This document shows positions 1-7,830 of a DNA stretch of 43,770 nt, one piece after another; within the stretch, counting starts at the first letter, position 1; the number at the start of each line of letters is the position of its first letter. Location: positions 1 to 43,770 of the forward strand of contig PLWX01000176.1 of the NCBI GenBank assembly GCA_003151155.1, in the 5' to 3' direction. The notes beneath the pieces were generated by a model. The model worked only from the letters and a program-made list of their open reading frames with translations. It was not told the origin of the DNA and ran no database searches. The DNA is from Acidobacteriaceae bacterium (GTDB lineage: Bacteria; Acidobacteriota; Terriglobia; Terriglobales; Acidobacteriaceae). Made by a program: the position numbers and the translations under genes.

Positions 1-55
1 ACTCCAACCTGCACATTGAGACGCTCGGCATGTGAAATCAGTTTAGCTAGTCAAA

Positions 56-66
56 ATGGAGTGACC
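56..66 (+). repeat. Left subterminal inverted repeat of the IS1111-type element
   Basis: ATGGAGTGACC matches the reverse complement of 1640-1650 without mismatch. It lies 80 bases before the transposase start. Confidence 0.75.
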
Positions 67-146
67 GGCCCAGTTCGCTGACCGTGGGTTAGGCTGTGAT
101 TCTGGAAAGAAGCACAGTTCAGAGCCACAAGCGGAGAGGACCGGTC

Positions 147-1274
147 ATGAAGGAAAAGGTACGATTTTTGGGCTTGGATGTCCATGCCGAGACGATTGCT
201 GTTGCCATTGCCGAGCCGGATGGCGAGGTTCGCAGCTTGGGGACGATCGCCAACCGCGAAGAGTCGATCCGCAAGTTGATTAAGAAGCTGGGTGCGCCGG
301 AGCATTTGCGTGCCTGCTACGAGGCGGGTCCAACGGGCTATGTGCTGTATTGGCAGTTGACACAGTTGGGGGTCGAGTGCGCGGTGGTGGCGCCAACGCT
401 GGTTCCGACCAAGGCCGGCGACCGAGTGAAGACCGACCGGCGGGATGCCTTGAAGCTGGCGCGCAGTCATCGTTCCGACGATCTGACTGCGATATGGGTA
501 CCGGACGGAGACTCGGAAGCTTTACGTGATTTGGTGCGTACACGCGAGGCGGCCAAACAGGATCAGTTGCGAGCACGGCACCGGCTGAGCAAGTTTCTGC
601 TGCGCACTGGGCGGCGTCCGGCGGTGGGGATGAAGGCATGGACGGAACCTTATATGGCCTGGGTGCGCCAGGTTCAGTTCGAACGACCGGCACAGCAAGC
701 CACGCTTCAGGATTATCTGCACGAGGTCGATCACATGGCAGCACGGGTCAAGCGTCTGGAGCAGGCGATCACGGAAGCGGTAAAGCTGGCATCGCCGCAG
801 GTGCAGGAAGTAGTCAAGGGTTTACAGGCTCTGCGCGGCATCGCGGAGATTTCGGCGGTGACGATCGTGGCGGAGTTAGGCAACATCGCTCGCTTCGATA
901 CGCCGCGGCAGTTAATGGGGTACAGCGGCGCGGTTCCCAGCGAAGACTCCAGTGGCAAGCGAAAGCGACAAGGGAGCATTACCAAGACAGGCAACGCACA
1001 TCTGAGACGCATCGTTGTCGAAGCGGCATGGAGTTATCGGCACCGGCCTGCGATCGGGCCAAGGTTGCGCAAGCGACAGGAAGGGGTTCCAGAACCAATC
1101 AAGGAGATTGCCTGGAAAGCGCAGGTCCGGCTCTCCAAGCGCTATGCCAGGCTGGCGGCGGCAGGCAAGGACCAGCGCAAGATCATCACCGCAGTGGGGC
1201 GCGAACTGCTGGGCTTCATCTGGGCCATCGGGGTCAAGGTTGAGGCGGCCAGTAAGCAGCCGATGGCGGCATGA
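147..1274 (+). CDS. IS110-family transposase (DEDD_Tnp_IS110 plus Transposase_20)
   Basis: A 375-residue transposase. The N-terminal RuvC-like DEDD domain opens with FLGLDVHAETIAVAIAEPDG, where the first catalytic Asp sits in LDVH, and it continues through the segment KTDRRDALKLAR. The C-terminal Transposase_20 domain (about residues 245-330) has LRGIAEISAVTIVAELG and the typical GYSGAVPSEDSSGKRKRQG region containing the serine used by this family. ATG 147 is chosen because a purine-rich GGAGAGGA lies just upstream and the protein then begins at the usual place; an in-frame upstream start at 96 would add 17 atypical residues. Length is near the usual size for the family and the frame is intact, so the element may still be active. 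Known of the family: strand exchange is guided by a bridge/seek RNA. Confidence 0.93.
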   Translation: MKEKVRFLGLDVHAETIAVAIAEPDGEVRSLGTIANREESIRKLIKKLGAPEHLRACYEAGPTGYVLYWQLTQLGVECAVVAPTLVPTKAGDRVKTDRRDALKLARSHRSDDLTAIWVPDGDSEALRDLVRTREAAKQDQLRARHRLSKFLLRTGRRPAVGMKAWTEPYMAWVRQVQFERPAQQATLQDYLHEVDHMAARVKRLEQAITEAVKLASPQVQEVVKGLQALRGIAEISAVTIVAELGNIARFDTPRQLMGYSGAVPSEDSSGKRKRQGSITKTGNAHLRRIVVEAAWSYRHRPAIGPRLRKRQEGVPEPIKEIAWKAQVRLSKRYARLAAAGKDQRKIITAVGRELLGFIWAIGVKVEAASKQPMAA

Positions 1275-1374
1275 CGAACAACGATCCAACAAAAGCAACA
1301 GCAAAAGCAAGAACAAGAACTTTCCAAAGAATGAAAAAACAAAAACGACCCAACCAATGAACAGTGAAATCCAA

Positions 1375-1575
1375 TTCGAGGACAGCGCCAGCAGCAGCCG
1401 GAGCAAGCACGAAGGAGAATCCTCGTCTTCCCTATGCGACAGGCTCAGCCGGACTCGCGACTCTAGTCAGAGGCAGCTCCCGACGGATCATGATTATGCG
1501 GTTCCGACCCGCGAATATCAGACTGATCAATCGTCGCTCAATCCTGCCCCGACTGCTGCTTGCCCTGTCCTCGAA
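1375..1575 (+). ncRNA. Candidate IS1111 guide (bridge/seek) RNA stem region
   Basis: In the 3' non-coding region of the IS, 1375-1407 is nearly complementary to 1543-1575. The outer 11 bases pair perfectly (TTCGAGGACAG with CTGTCCTCGAA), followed by blocks of 2, 8, 3 and 3 pairs separated by single mismatches, about 28 pairs over 33 positions. The arms enclose about 135 bases. T-free A/C-rich tracts flank the structure (1286-1320 and 1572-1619), as expected of unstructured linkers. IS1111-type elements are known to encode their guide RNA between the transposase stop and the right end. That this stem is the guide RNA is inference; the exact RNA ends and the target/donor loops were not determined. 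Confidence 0.45.
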
Positions 1576-1639
1576 AGAGAAACGAACAACGACAACGACA
1601 ACAACAAAAACAACCCCACTGATGTGCAGCGGTTGACGG

Positions 1640-1650
1640 GGTCACTCCAT
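1640..1650 (-). repeat. Right subterminal inverted repeat of the IS1111-type element
   Basis: GGTCACTCCAT is the exact inverse of 56-66. Only about three bases separate it from the IS5-family left end. Confidence 0.75.
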
Positions 1651-1653
1651 ATC

Positions 1654-1672
1654 AGGGAATCTCTGAATAAGG
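1654..1672 (+). repeat. Left terminal inverted repeat of the IS5-family element
   Basis: It begins AGGGAATCTCTGA and matches the inverse of 2801-2819 at about 15 of 19 positions. Confidence 0.6.
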
Positions 1673-1783
1673 ACCATTGTTAAGGCAGAGCCGGTATTCC
1701 CCGACAACAAATTCTTGGGAGAGATTCGCGTTTTCGTTGTTCGTCGGGTGCGACGGAGCGGCGCGTGTATGTCCGGCGCCAGC

Positions 1784-2743
1784 TTATGCCGTCGCGCGGA
1801 GCAGTTTCGGACGTGCCAGAAACAGGTTCACCAGGGCGCAGGTCGCGAACAGCCGGTTGGCGTTCTTCGCCAGACCTCGGTAGCGGACCTTCACGAACCC
1901 AAACTTCAGTTTCATGATGCCAAACACGTGTTCCACCCGCGAGCGCACTTTCGACTTGATTCGATTCTTCTCCCGTTCCCCTTCGTCGATACCATTCTTA
2001 TAGCGATACCGCCGATGCGTGCAGTCCTTGGCTTGCCGCGCCACCTGCTGAATCACCTCCCTCTGCCCGCGATACGCTTGATCGCCCCACACCCGCCTTT
2101 CTTCGCCGTGCAGCAGTTCCGGCAACACGGTCGCATCGGCCACGTTCGCTGCCGTCGCCACCACCGTGTGAATCATCTTGGTTTTGCTGTCGACGCCGAC
2201 ATGCGCTTTCATTCCGAAATGCCACTGGTTACCCTTCTTCGTCTGGTGCATCTCCGGATCGCGCTGCCGTTCGCGGTTCTTCGTCGAACTCGGCGCCTCG
2301 ATGATGGTCGCGTCGACGATGGTACCGGTCGTGATCCGCACTCCCTTGGCTTGCAGGTGCAGATTCACCGTCTCCAACATCTCCCCGCCCAACTGGTGCT
2401 GCTCCAGCAAATGCCGGAACTTGCAGACCGTGGTTTCGTCCGGCACCGGCTCGCGTCCCAGGTCGATGCCCACGAACTGCCGCATCAACACCGAGTCGTA
2501 CAAGGTCTCTTCCACCGCCGGGTCCGACAGGTTGAACCACTGTTGCAGAAAGTAGATTCGCAGCATCCGCTCCACGCCCACCGGAGGACGACCGTTACCC
2601 GGCTTGGGATAGTGCGGCTCGACCAGCGCGCACAACTTCTTCCACGGCACGACTTGCTCCATCTCTTCCAAAAACACCGCTCGCCGCGTCTTCTTGCTGT
2701 ACCGCTCGAATCCGGTCATCATCGCCAGCGTCCTCTGCTTCAT
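1784..2743 (-). CDS. IS5-family DDE transposase
   Basis: A 319-residue DDE transposase. The N-terminal IS5-type segment contains GNGRPPVGVERMLRIYFLQQ and the DSVLMRQFVGIDLG motif. The catalytic core follows: the first Asp in TIVDATIIEAPSS, the second in VWGDQAYRGQ, and the Glu in SRVEHVFGIMKLKFG, which also gives the family Y/R-E-K signature. The frame is open from end to end. ATG 2743 is preferred over an in-frame GTG at 2770, since MKQRTLAMMTGFERY is a normal beginning for the family. The gene fills most of the element, so the IS could still move. Confidence 0.92.
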   Translation of the reverse strand: MKQRTLAMMTGFERYSKKTRRAVFLEEMEQVVPWKKLCALVEPHYPKPGNGRPPVGVERMLRIYFLQQWFNLSDPAVEETLYDSVLMRQFVGIDLGREPVPDETTVCKFRHLLEQHQLGGEMLETVNLHLQAKGVRITTGTIVDATIIEAPSSTKNRERQRDPEMHQTKKGNQWHFGMKAHVGVDSKTKMIHTVVATAANVADATVLPELLHGEERRVWGDQAYRGQREVIQQVARQAKDCTHRRYRYKNGIDEGEREKNRIKSKVRSRVEHVFGIMKLKFGFVKVRYRGLAKNANRLFATCALVNLFLARPKLLRATA

Positions 2744-2800
2744 GATCTCTGCTCGACCTGCTGCCCGCACTCTAACGCGAAGAGTTGTGGAAAGCAGAGA

Positions 2801-2819
2801 ACTTAATCAGAGTCTCCCT
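2801..2819 (-). repeat. Right terminal inverted repeat of the IS5-family element
   Basis: Partner of the left repeat at 1654-1672, with the four mismatches scattered. Confidence 0.6.
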
Positions 2820-2834
2820 AGGGGAAAAGCATCC

Positions 2835-3068
2835 ATGTCCACCAGAGTTTGTGCTCCTCACGCATTTCGGAAAGTTGCAATCGTTGCCGTCGTTCTGATG
2901 TTTGTGGCCACGGGCAGCGCACAAACTTCTGCGAAGAACTGCACAACTGCAGGTGCCAAGTGCGGGCTGCCTATTGTGTTTCTCGGAGCTGGGGCGTCGG
3001 ACACTGCGAATGTGGCGGCGGAGGTGTTCGCGGCGGTTCGCAGCGCGAATCGGTCCCTTTATCCTTAA
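2835..3068 (+). pseudogene. Truncated paralogue of the secreted protein at 4317-6725
   Basis: The 77-residue product has a signal peptide (FRKVAIVAVVLMFVATGSAQ) followed by KNCTTAGAKCGLPIVFLGAG and ending in ANRSLYP. The complete gene at 4317 reads the same way over this stretch: FRRVLMVALVLMF, GAKCGLPIVSFG, NANPSLYPSDAAYH. Homology stops exactly at SLYP, where a TAA follows and the sequence passes into the leader of the epimerase gene. This is what a deletion or recombination leaves behind. The IS5-family right end lies 15 bases upstream, so the original promoter is probably lost. The stub could still be translated into a short secreted peptide, but nothing points to a function. Confidence 0.7.
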
Positions 3069-3099
3069 GATCATTTTTTTACTGGTCGGAGAGTTTTGA

Positions 3100-4069
3100 A
3101 TGTCGCAATTTCTGGTTACGGGAGCTGCGGGTTTTATAGGACGTTCGATCGCGAAGCGTCTGCTCGAGGAAGGGCATGACGTGCGCGGGATCGACAACTT
3201 TTCCACTGGGAAATGGGAAAATCTCGAAGGGCTGGAGAAAATGGATTTCATGCAGGGCGACATTACAGACACGCACGTGATGGAGCGCGGCTGTGAGGGC
3301 GCGGAAGTGATATTCCACGAGGCGGCGCTGGCCTCAGTGCCGCCTCGTTGCTGGATCCAATTGCCAGCAACCACGCTAATGTGACGGGCACGCTGACGGT
3401 GCTCCAGGCGGCGCGCAAAGCGAAGGTACGGCGCGTAGTGTACGCCGGCTCTTCATCCGCCTATGGCGATACGCCTACACTGCCCAAGCGCGAAGACATG
3501 CTTCCCAAATCCGCTCTCGCCCTACGCAGTGACCAAACTGACAGGTGAGTATTACATGAATTCGTTCTCCAGGGTCTACGGACTCGAGACGGTGACAATC
3601 CGGTACTTCAATGTGTTCGGCCCCTACCAGGACCCGACCTCGCAGTATTCGGGCGTATTGGCAAAATTTATTCCGCAGATGCTCCGCGGTGAGGCGCCGA
3701 CTATCCATGGCGATGGCGAACAAAGCCGTGACTTCACGTTCATTGAGAACGTCGTCAACGGCAACCTGCTCGCGGCCCATGCGCCGGCAGAGAAGGTCTC
3801 GGGAAAGGTTTTCAACGTAGCGACCGGCAACCGAATTACGCTGAACGAAACCCGTCTGGCTATTGCGCAAGATCACCGGCTACCAAGGGCCGGTGCGCTA
3901 CGGAACCGAGCGTGCGGGAGACGTGAAGCACTCGCTGGCAGACATTTTGGCCGCGCGCACCAGTCTCGGCTACGAACCGACAGTTTTCTTCGAGGAAGGA
4001 CTGCGCCGAACCGTAGCCTGGTACAGCGAGATGCTCGCGAAAGATCCCGCACGCCAGGTTTCCTCATAA
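3100..4069 (+). pseudogene. NAD-dependent nucleotide-sugar epimerase, three frameshifts
   Basis: An extended short-chain dehydrogenase, most like UDP-GlcNAc/UDP-glucose 4-epimerases of polysaccharide loci. Visible motifs are the NAD loop TGAAGFIG, SSSAYGDTPTLPK, the catalytic YAVTK, RYFNVFGPYQDPTS and GDGEQSRDFTFIENV. The reading frame changes three times: a base is missing near 3343 (before LDPIASNHANVTG), one is gained near 3507 (AAA where AA would give NPLSPYAVTK), and one is gained near 3855 (before LLRKITGYQGPV). With those corrected the protein would be about 320 residues, the normal family length, running to the TAA at 4067-4069. It is either a decayed gene or a stretch with indel errors. 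The next 247 bases to 4316 hold nothing recognised. Confidence 0.85.
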
Positions 4070-4316
4070 ACGTGCTGCTTGGGGTTTGCGTTTTCCTTCG
4101 CGGCAAGGATGTTGTCTGTCCTACGCTCGATTCCCGAGGCCGGCTTGGCCACGGGAGTCTCGCTGAAAGAAAGCTGTTGATTTTCCGCGCAATGTCGGAT
4201 TAAATCTCACCTTCGCCGCTTTGACAGCTCCCTCACTCCTATGAATGGCTGTTTCGCTTCGTTGTCGGGCTTATGGCGTCGTCATTTCAGTCGTGTATTT
4301 CAAAGGAGAAGACAGT

Positions 4317-6725
4317 ATGGCTGCGAGAATCAATGAGCGCCCGGCTTTTCGGCGGGTCTTGATGGTCGCTCTCGTTCTAATGTTTGCGGTGATGTCAACC
4401 GCGAGCTCTTTCGCGGGCAATTGCTCATCGGTTGGCGCGAAGTGCGGACTGCCGATCGTGTCGTTCGGGTCTGCATCCTCCAGCGATGAAGTGTTTTCCG
4501 GGATGCGCAACGCTAATCCCTCTCTCTACCCGAGCGATGCCGCGTATCACGTGTTCTACGATTCGCGAACCAACAAAGTGAACTTCCAGGACGCCAACGG
4601 CATGACCGTGAAGCCGGATGCCAATGCCCGCAACTTCGTGGTCGCATGGCACGACGGCAGCAGCACCGACTGGCGCTATATCGACGCCGCCCTCGCGGCG
4701 CGTGTTCCCGCAACCGCCAAGGCCGATCAGTTGGCTCACATCGTATGGGCGATCAAGTCCGCCACCCTCGCTCCGCGGGTCATCCTCGGCGGCGGTGCTC
4801 AGGACCTCGCCGATGCCCAGTATTACGTCGCCGGCAAGGCCGCTCCCCAGTTTGGCGGAGCCACCTATGCCTATAACAATGACTTCCACGGCATGCTCGC
4901 CACCGATGGCAAGATCTCGTCCGATGACGCCGCGAAGTTGAATTCCCTCGGCATCTCGACCATCCTCGCCACTACGGCCGCCGATCAGTATCCCAACAAG
5001 TCCATCGCTACCGCCTCCAGTTCCGTGCGCATCGTCGACGGCATCGACGGCGCCTCTGCCAGCATCGGCCGCGGCCAAGCTATTCAGTTCACCAGTAAGA
5101 TGGGCCCGGTAGTATGGTCCGTAATTGAAGGACCGCTGGTCGGCAAGATCGACCGCAACGGCCTCTTCACCGCGATGAGCAGCAAGGGCACCGCCCACGT
5201 GGTGGCAGTTTCGCAGGCCAACCACAGTGTCATCGCCGTCGCCTCAGTCAGCGTGGCGCCCCCGACCAGCGGGCCTACCGTCACCACCAAGGCGATCACA
5301 GGACTTACCTCCTCGGGTGCGACCTTCAATGGTACTGTCAATCCCAACGGAGCTTCCGGCACCGCGGGGTTTGAGTACTCGCTGAGTTCGACATTCGTGC
5401 CAGCCTATAACACGGCAACGGTTCCGGCCTCGGGATCGACAACGACTCCGATTTCTGTAGCGGAGACTCGATTGAGCGTCGGTACTAAGTATTATGTTCG
5501 AGCCCTCTTCAGCGACAGTACCTCGCACAAGACGACATTTGGGAACTCGATTTCATTCACGACTTGGGGTTCGTTCATCACTACTACGAATGGTTCGGCA
5601 GCAACTAGTTCGGGCGCGACGCTGAACGCGATCGTGAACGCAGGCGGGGTAGCAGGCTTCGTTTATTTCAAGTACAGTCCCGACAATTTTGTTCACGTTT
5701 ATCAGACGCCCCACATCGCAGTAGCGGGCGACTTTACGACGCACACCGTGTCATACACGGTCACAAAGTTACTCACGGCAACGTCTTACAAGTACGAACC
5801 CATATTCGACCAGAGCGGGGCGGGCGGTACAGTCCGTACTGGCGCGGTAAAGACTTTCAAGACTTTTGGCATCTTTGCAGAGAATTCTCAGCCGGTGTGG
5901 GCCACTTCGATCACCCAGCATGGCGCAACTTTCCCCGGCAAATATGGAACCGGCGGAGGTCCTGCGGAGGTCTGGATTGAAATATCCTCGAATCCTGCTG
6001 GCCCGTTTAGCGTTTACCACCCCTTCAACGTTGCGGCCGGTGTCACCACCTACCAATCCGCGAGTATTACCGTGAACACCCTGTCGTCGGGGACCACGTA
6101 CTACATCCGCTACGCGATCAAGAATACGGACAACGGTTACACCTACCGCTATCCGTATACTCGAAGCTTCACCACCTTGGGCGCGCAGTCCGTATCTCTC
6201 GCGTCCTCCTTCAACCGCGAAGGCATTGTGACCGACGGCACTACGTTCGCCTCCGGCCTCACCACCGCGTATGACGGCGGATGCTGCTCGCTCTCCGCGA
6301 CCTTGCTGGGATCGAGTACCACATTTGCCGGGATCAAGTACTCGTACGGTGCTGCGAACACCACGAATACCGTCTATGGTACTGGCCAGACGATCAATTT
6401 GCCCGCTGGAAACTGGTCCAACCTCAAGTTCCTCGGCAGTGGGGTCAACGGTAACCAGAGCGGTACCTTTGTCGTCAACTATACCGATGGTACGAATAGC
6501 ACCTTCAGTCAGAACATGAGCGATTGGTTCACCCCGCAGAGCTATGTGGGTGAGTCGATCGCGGCGACCACAGCTCATCGCGACTTGAATGGCGGCGGAA
6601 CGGATAACCGTACCTTCTATGTGTACGGATATTCGTTCGCGGTCAACAGCGCGAAAACCATTAAGAGCATTACGCTCCCGACCAATTCAAATATCAACGT
6701 GCTTGCTATTACGCTGAACCACTAA
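4317..6725 (+). CDS. Large secreted Ig/FN3-type surface protein
   Basis: An 802-residue protein with a Sec signal peptide (FRRVLMVALVLMFAVMSTASSFA). The N-terminal region (about 40-270) is without recognised function. An Ig-like BIG2-type domain (about 250-318) contains GPVVWSVIEGPLVGKIDRNG. Two or three fibronectin-type repeats (about 320-640) repeat SSGATFNGTVNPNG- and GTKYYVRALF-like motifs. The C-terminal domain (about 640-802) ends with DNRTFYVYGYSFAVNSAKTI, a pattern recalled from the tails of many secreted acidobacterial proteins. ATG 4317 has AAAGGAG upstream. Standing at the edge of a glycan locus, it is likely an extracellular adhesin or matrix protein; this is inference. The stub at 2835 is its truncated paralogue. 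A strong terminator follows, so it is a separate unit. Confidence 0.85.
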   Translation: MAARINERPAFRRVLMVALVLMFAVMSTASSFAGNCSSVGAKCGLPIVSFGSASSSDEVFSGMRNANPSLYPSDAAYHVFYDSRTNKVNFQDANGMTVKPDANARNFVVAWHDGSSTDWRYIDAALAARVPATAKADQLAHIVWAIKSATLAPRVILGGGAQDLADAQYYVAGKAAPQFGGATYAYNNDFHGMLATDGKISSDDAAKLNSLGISTILATTAADQYPNKSIATASSSVRIVDGIDGASASIGRGQAIQFTSKMGPVVWSVIEGPLVGKIDRNGLFTAMSSKGTAHVVAVSQANHSVIAVASVSVAPPTSGPTVTTKAITGLTSSGATFNGTVNPNGASGTAGFEYSLSSTFVPAYNTATVPASGSTTTPISVAETRLSVGTKYYVRALFSDSTSHKTTFGNSISFTTWGSFITTTNGSAATSSGATLNAIVNAGGVAGFVYFKYSPDNFVHVYQTPHIAVAGDFTTHTVSYTVTKLLTATSYKYEPIFDQSGAGGTVRTGAVKTFKTFGIFAENSQPVWATSITQHGATFPGKYGTGGGPAEVWIEISSNPAGPFSVYHPFNVAAGVTTYQSASITVNTLSSGTTYYIRYAIKNTDNGYTYRYPYTRSFTTLGAQSVSLASSFNREGIVTDGTTFASGLTTAYDGGCCSLSATLLGSSTTFAGIKYSYGAANTTNTVYGTGQTINLPAGNWSNLKFLGSGVNGNQSGTFVVNYTDGTNSTFSQNMSDWFTPQSYVGESIAATTAHRDLNGGGTDNRTFYVYGYSFAVNSAKTIKSITLPTNSNINVLAITLNH

Positions 6726-6762
6726 ACTTCGTAGCGGTAGAGTGGTTACGCTGAAAACATTG

Positions 6763-6790
6763 AGCCCGGCCACGAGGCCGGGCTTTTTCC
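6763..6790 (+). terminator. Rho-independent terminator
   Basis: A perfect 9-base stem AGCCCGGCC/GGCCGGGCT with loop ACGA is followed by a T tract. It lies 37 bases after the stop codon of the large secreted protein and separates it from the downstream methyltransferase. Confidence 0.92.
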
Positions 6791-6871
6791 TTCGAAGGCG
6801 TCGCTCCTTCCGAGCAGCCCAGAAAAAACGCGCACGATCGAGTGAGATTTCATACACCGCTGGCCACCGCC

Positions 6872-7789
6872 ATGCGTTTAAGAAAATCCTCACTCGAAGC
6901 TGGTAACCTTACTGGCCAGAGGGAACCGCCAGGTAGCGGAAAAACAACAATGGCAAAAGAGCTTCTTCGCCAACTCACAAAAGCTTGCGCTGGTGTCCGC
7001 GGTCTCCGGCGAATTCCTGAGTACTGTCAAAAAAAGCACTCATCAGACGATGGCATATTCACGATCCATGATTTCGATACCGATCTCAAGTATGAATCGA
7101 CCTATTCCTCGCACATCGGCAGCCACGTTTTTTGGATGGGTCAGTATGCACGCAGCGTTCTCGGCCTTATCAGCCGCGTCCTTGATCGACGGGATTCCGT
7201 GGTCTTCGACATCGGAGCGAACGAAGGCGAGGAGACGTTGTTTTGCGCGAAGCGGGTACCGTCCGGCAAGGTCTTTTCCTTCGAACCGAACGCCAGCGTC
7301 CGCGCCCGTTTGGTCAAAAATGTGGCGCTGAACAACTTCACAAACGTATCGATTGAGCCTGTGGGATTGAGCGATGAACCTGGAACCCTGACGCTTTATG
7401 CCCCGGCAGGGCGCCATGCCGATGGGACGTTAAATGCAGGCCAGGCCACTGTCTGCCCGCGGGCGGGGGTCGATAAGCCGATCGGGGAGATCACCCTCTC
7501 AACGATGGACATCTTCGTGAAGGAGCATGAACTTCAACAGGTCGATCTCATCAAGATTGACGTTGAGGGTGCCGAATTGATGGTGTTGAAAGGCGGTAAG
7601 GATGCGCTTCAACGCATGAAGCCAAAATTGATCGTTGAAGTGTGGGAGGGCGAAGAGCGTTCTCGCGAATTGTTGCGATACATCACCGACCTCGGCTACA
7701 TCGTGCACAATATCGCGCCGGACGGATCTTTTCATAAAGCGACGGATCTGAGCCGGACAAGTCGTGACGTATTCTGTATTGCGAATTAA
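6872..7789 (+). CDS. FkbM-family SAM-dependent methyltransferase
   Basis: A 305-residue protein. The FkbM methyltransferase core spans roughly residues 105-280: SAM-binding VVFDIGANEGEETLFCAK, KVFSFEPNASVRARLVKNV, and the family motif VDLIKIDVEGAELMVLKGG with acidic DVEGAE, then PKLIVEVWEGE. FkbM enzymes O-methylate sugars or polyketides; in this neighbourhood a hexose hydroxyl of the glycan is likely. The start is uncertain: ATG 6872 includes a P-loop-like stretch PPGSGKTTMAKELLRQL that does not belong to FkbM proteins, while ATG 6950 begins at MAKELLRQL. Neither has a good ribosome site. The frame is intact and the gene is followed 41 bases later by an O-acyltransferase in the same orientation. 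Confidence 0.85.
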   Translation: MRLRKSSLEAGNLTGQREPPGSGKTTMAKELLRQLTKACAGVRGLRRIPEYCQKKHSSDDGIFTIHDFDTDLKYESTYSSHIGSHVFWMGQYARSVLGLISRVLDRRDSVVFDIGANEGEETLFCAKRVPSGKVFSFEPNASVRARLVKNVALNNFTNVSIEPVGLSDEPGTLTLYAPAGRHADGTLNAGQATVCPRAGVDKPIGEITLSTMDIFVKEHELQQVDLIKIDVEGAELMVLKGGKDALQRMKPKLIVEVWEGEERSRELLRYITDLGYIVHNIAPDGSFHKATDLSRTSRDVFCIAN

Positions 7790-7830
7790 AAAAGGCGTCC
7801 GAAGCTTTTAAGGGCCACGAGTCAATCTGC

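Larger units (their letters stand above)
49..1653 (+). mobile_element. IS110-family insertion sequence, IS1111 type
   Basis: The element consists of one DEDD transposase gene, a short 5' flank, a roughly 370-base 3' non-coding region and an 11-base inverted repeat (ATGGAGTGACC) at 56-66 that recurs inverted at 1640-1650. IS1111-type members of the IS110 family carry subterminal, not terminal, inverted repeats and keep their guide RNA downstream of the transposase gene; both traits fit. The ends given assume about seven bases outside the left repeat and three outside the right one, so they are approximate. The right end directly touches the IS5-family element that follows. IS110 elements make no target duplication, and none is seen. 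Confidence 0.75.
1654..2819 (-). mobile_element. IS5-family insertion sequence
   Basis: A single DDE transposase gene on the minus strand is bounded by imperfect terminal repeats of about 19 bases: AGGGAATCTCTGAATAAGG on the left and, read inverted, AGGGAGACTCTGATTAAGT on the right, 15 of 19 identical. The span of about 1.17 kb is typical of the family. No clear short target duplication can be seen, which may be because the left side is now occupied by the IS1111-type element. The right end lies 15 bases before the start codon of the truncated secreted-protein gene. Confidence 0.7.

Noticed and set aside
1715-2806. Plus-strand open frame of 363 codons across the IS5-family element
   Set aside because: It is antisense to a clear DDE transposase and is rich in His/Arg, typical of a shadow.
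4221-4245. TTGACA box before the large secreted protein as a promoter
   Set aside because: A perfect -35 hexamer, but no -10 box at 16-18 bases; TATGAA lies only 13 bases away.
4425-5225. Minus-strand open frame of 266 codons opposite the large secreted protein
   Set aside because: The plus strand has a signal peptide, a ribosome site and recognised domains; the minus frame is a low-complexity shadow rich in Gly/Val/Asp.
5769-6578. Minus-strand open frame of 269 codons opposite the C-terminal half of the same gene
   Set aside because: Shadow frame with no motif or ribosome site; the plus-strand domain is well supported.
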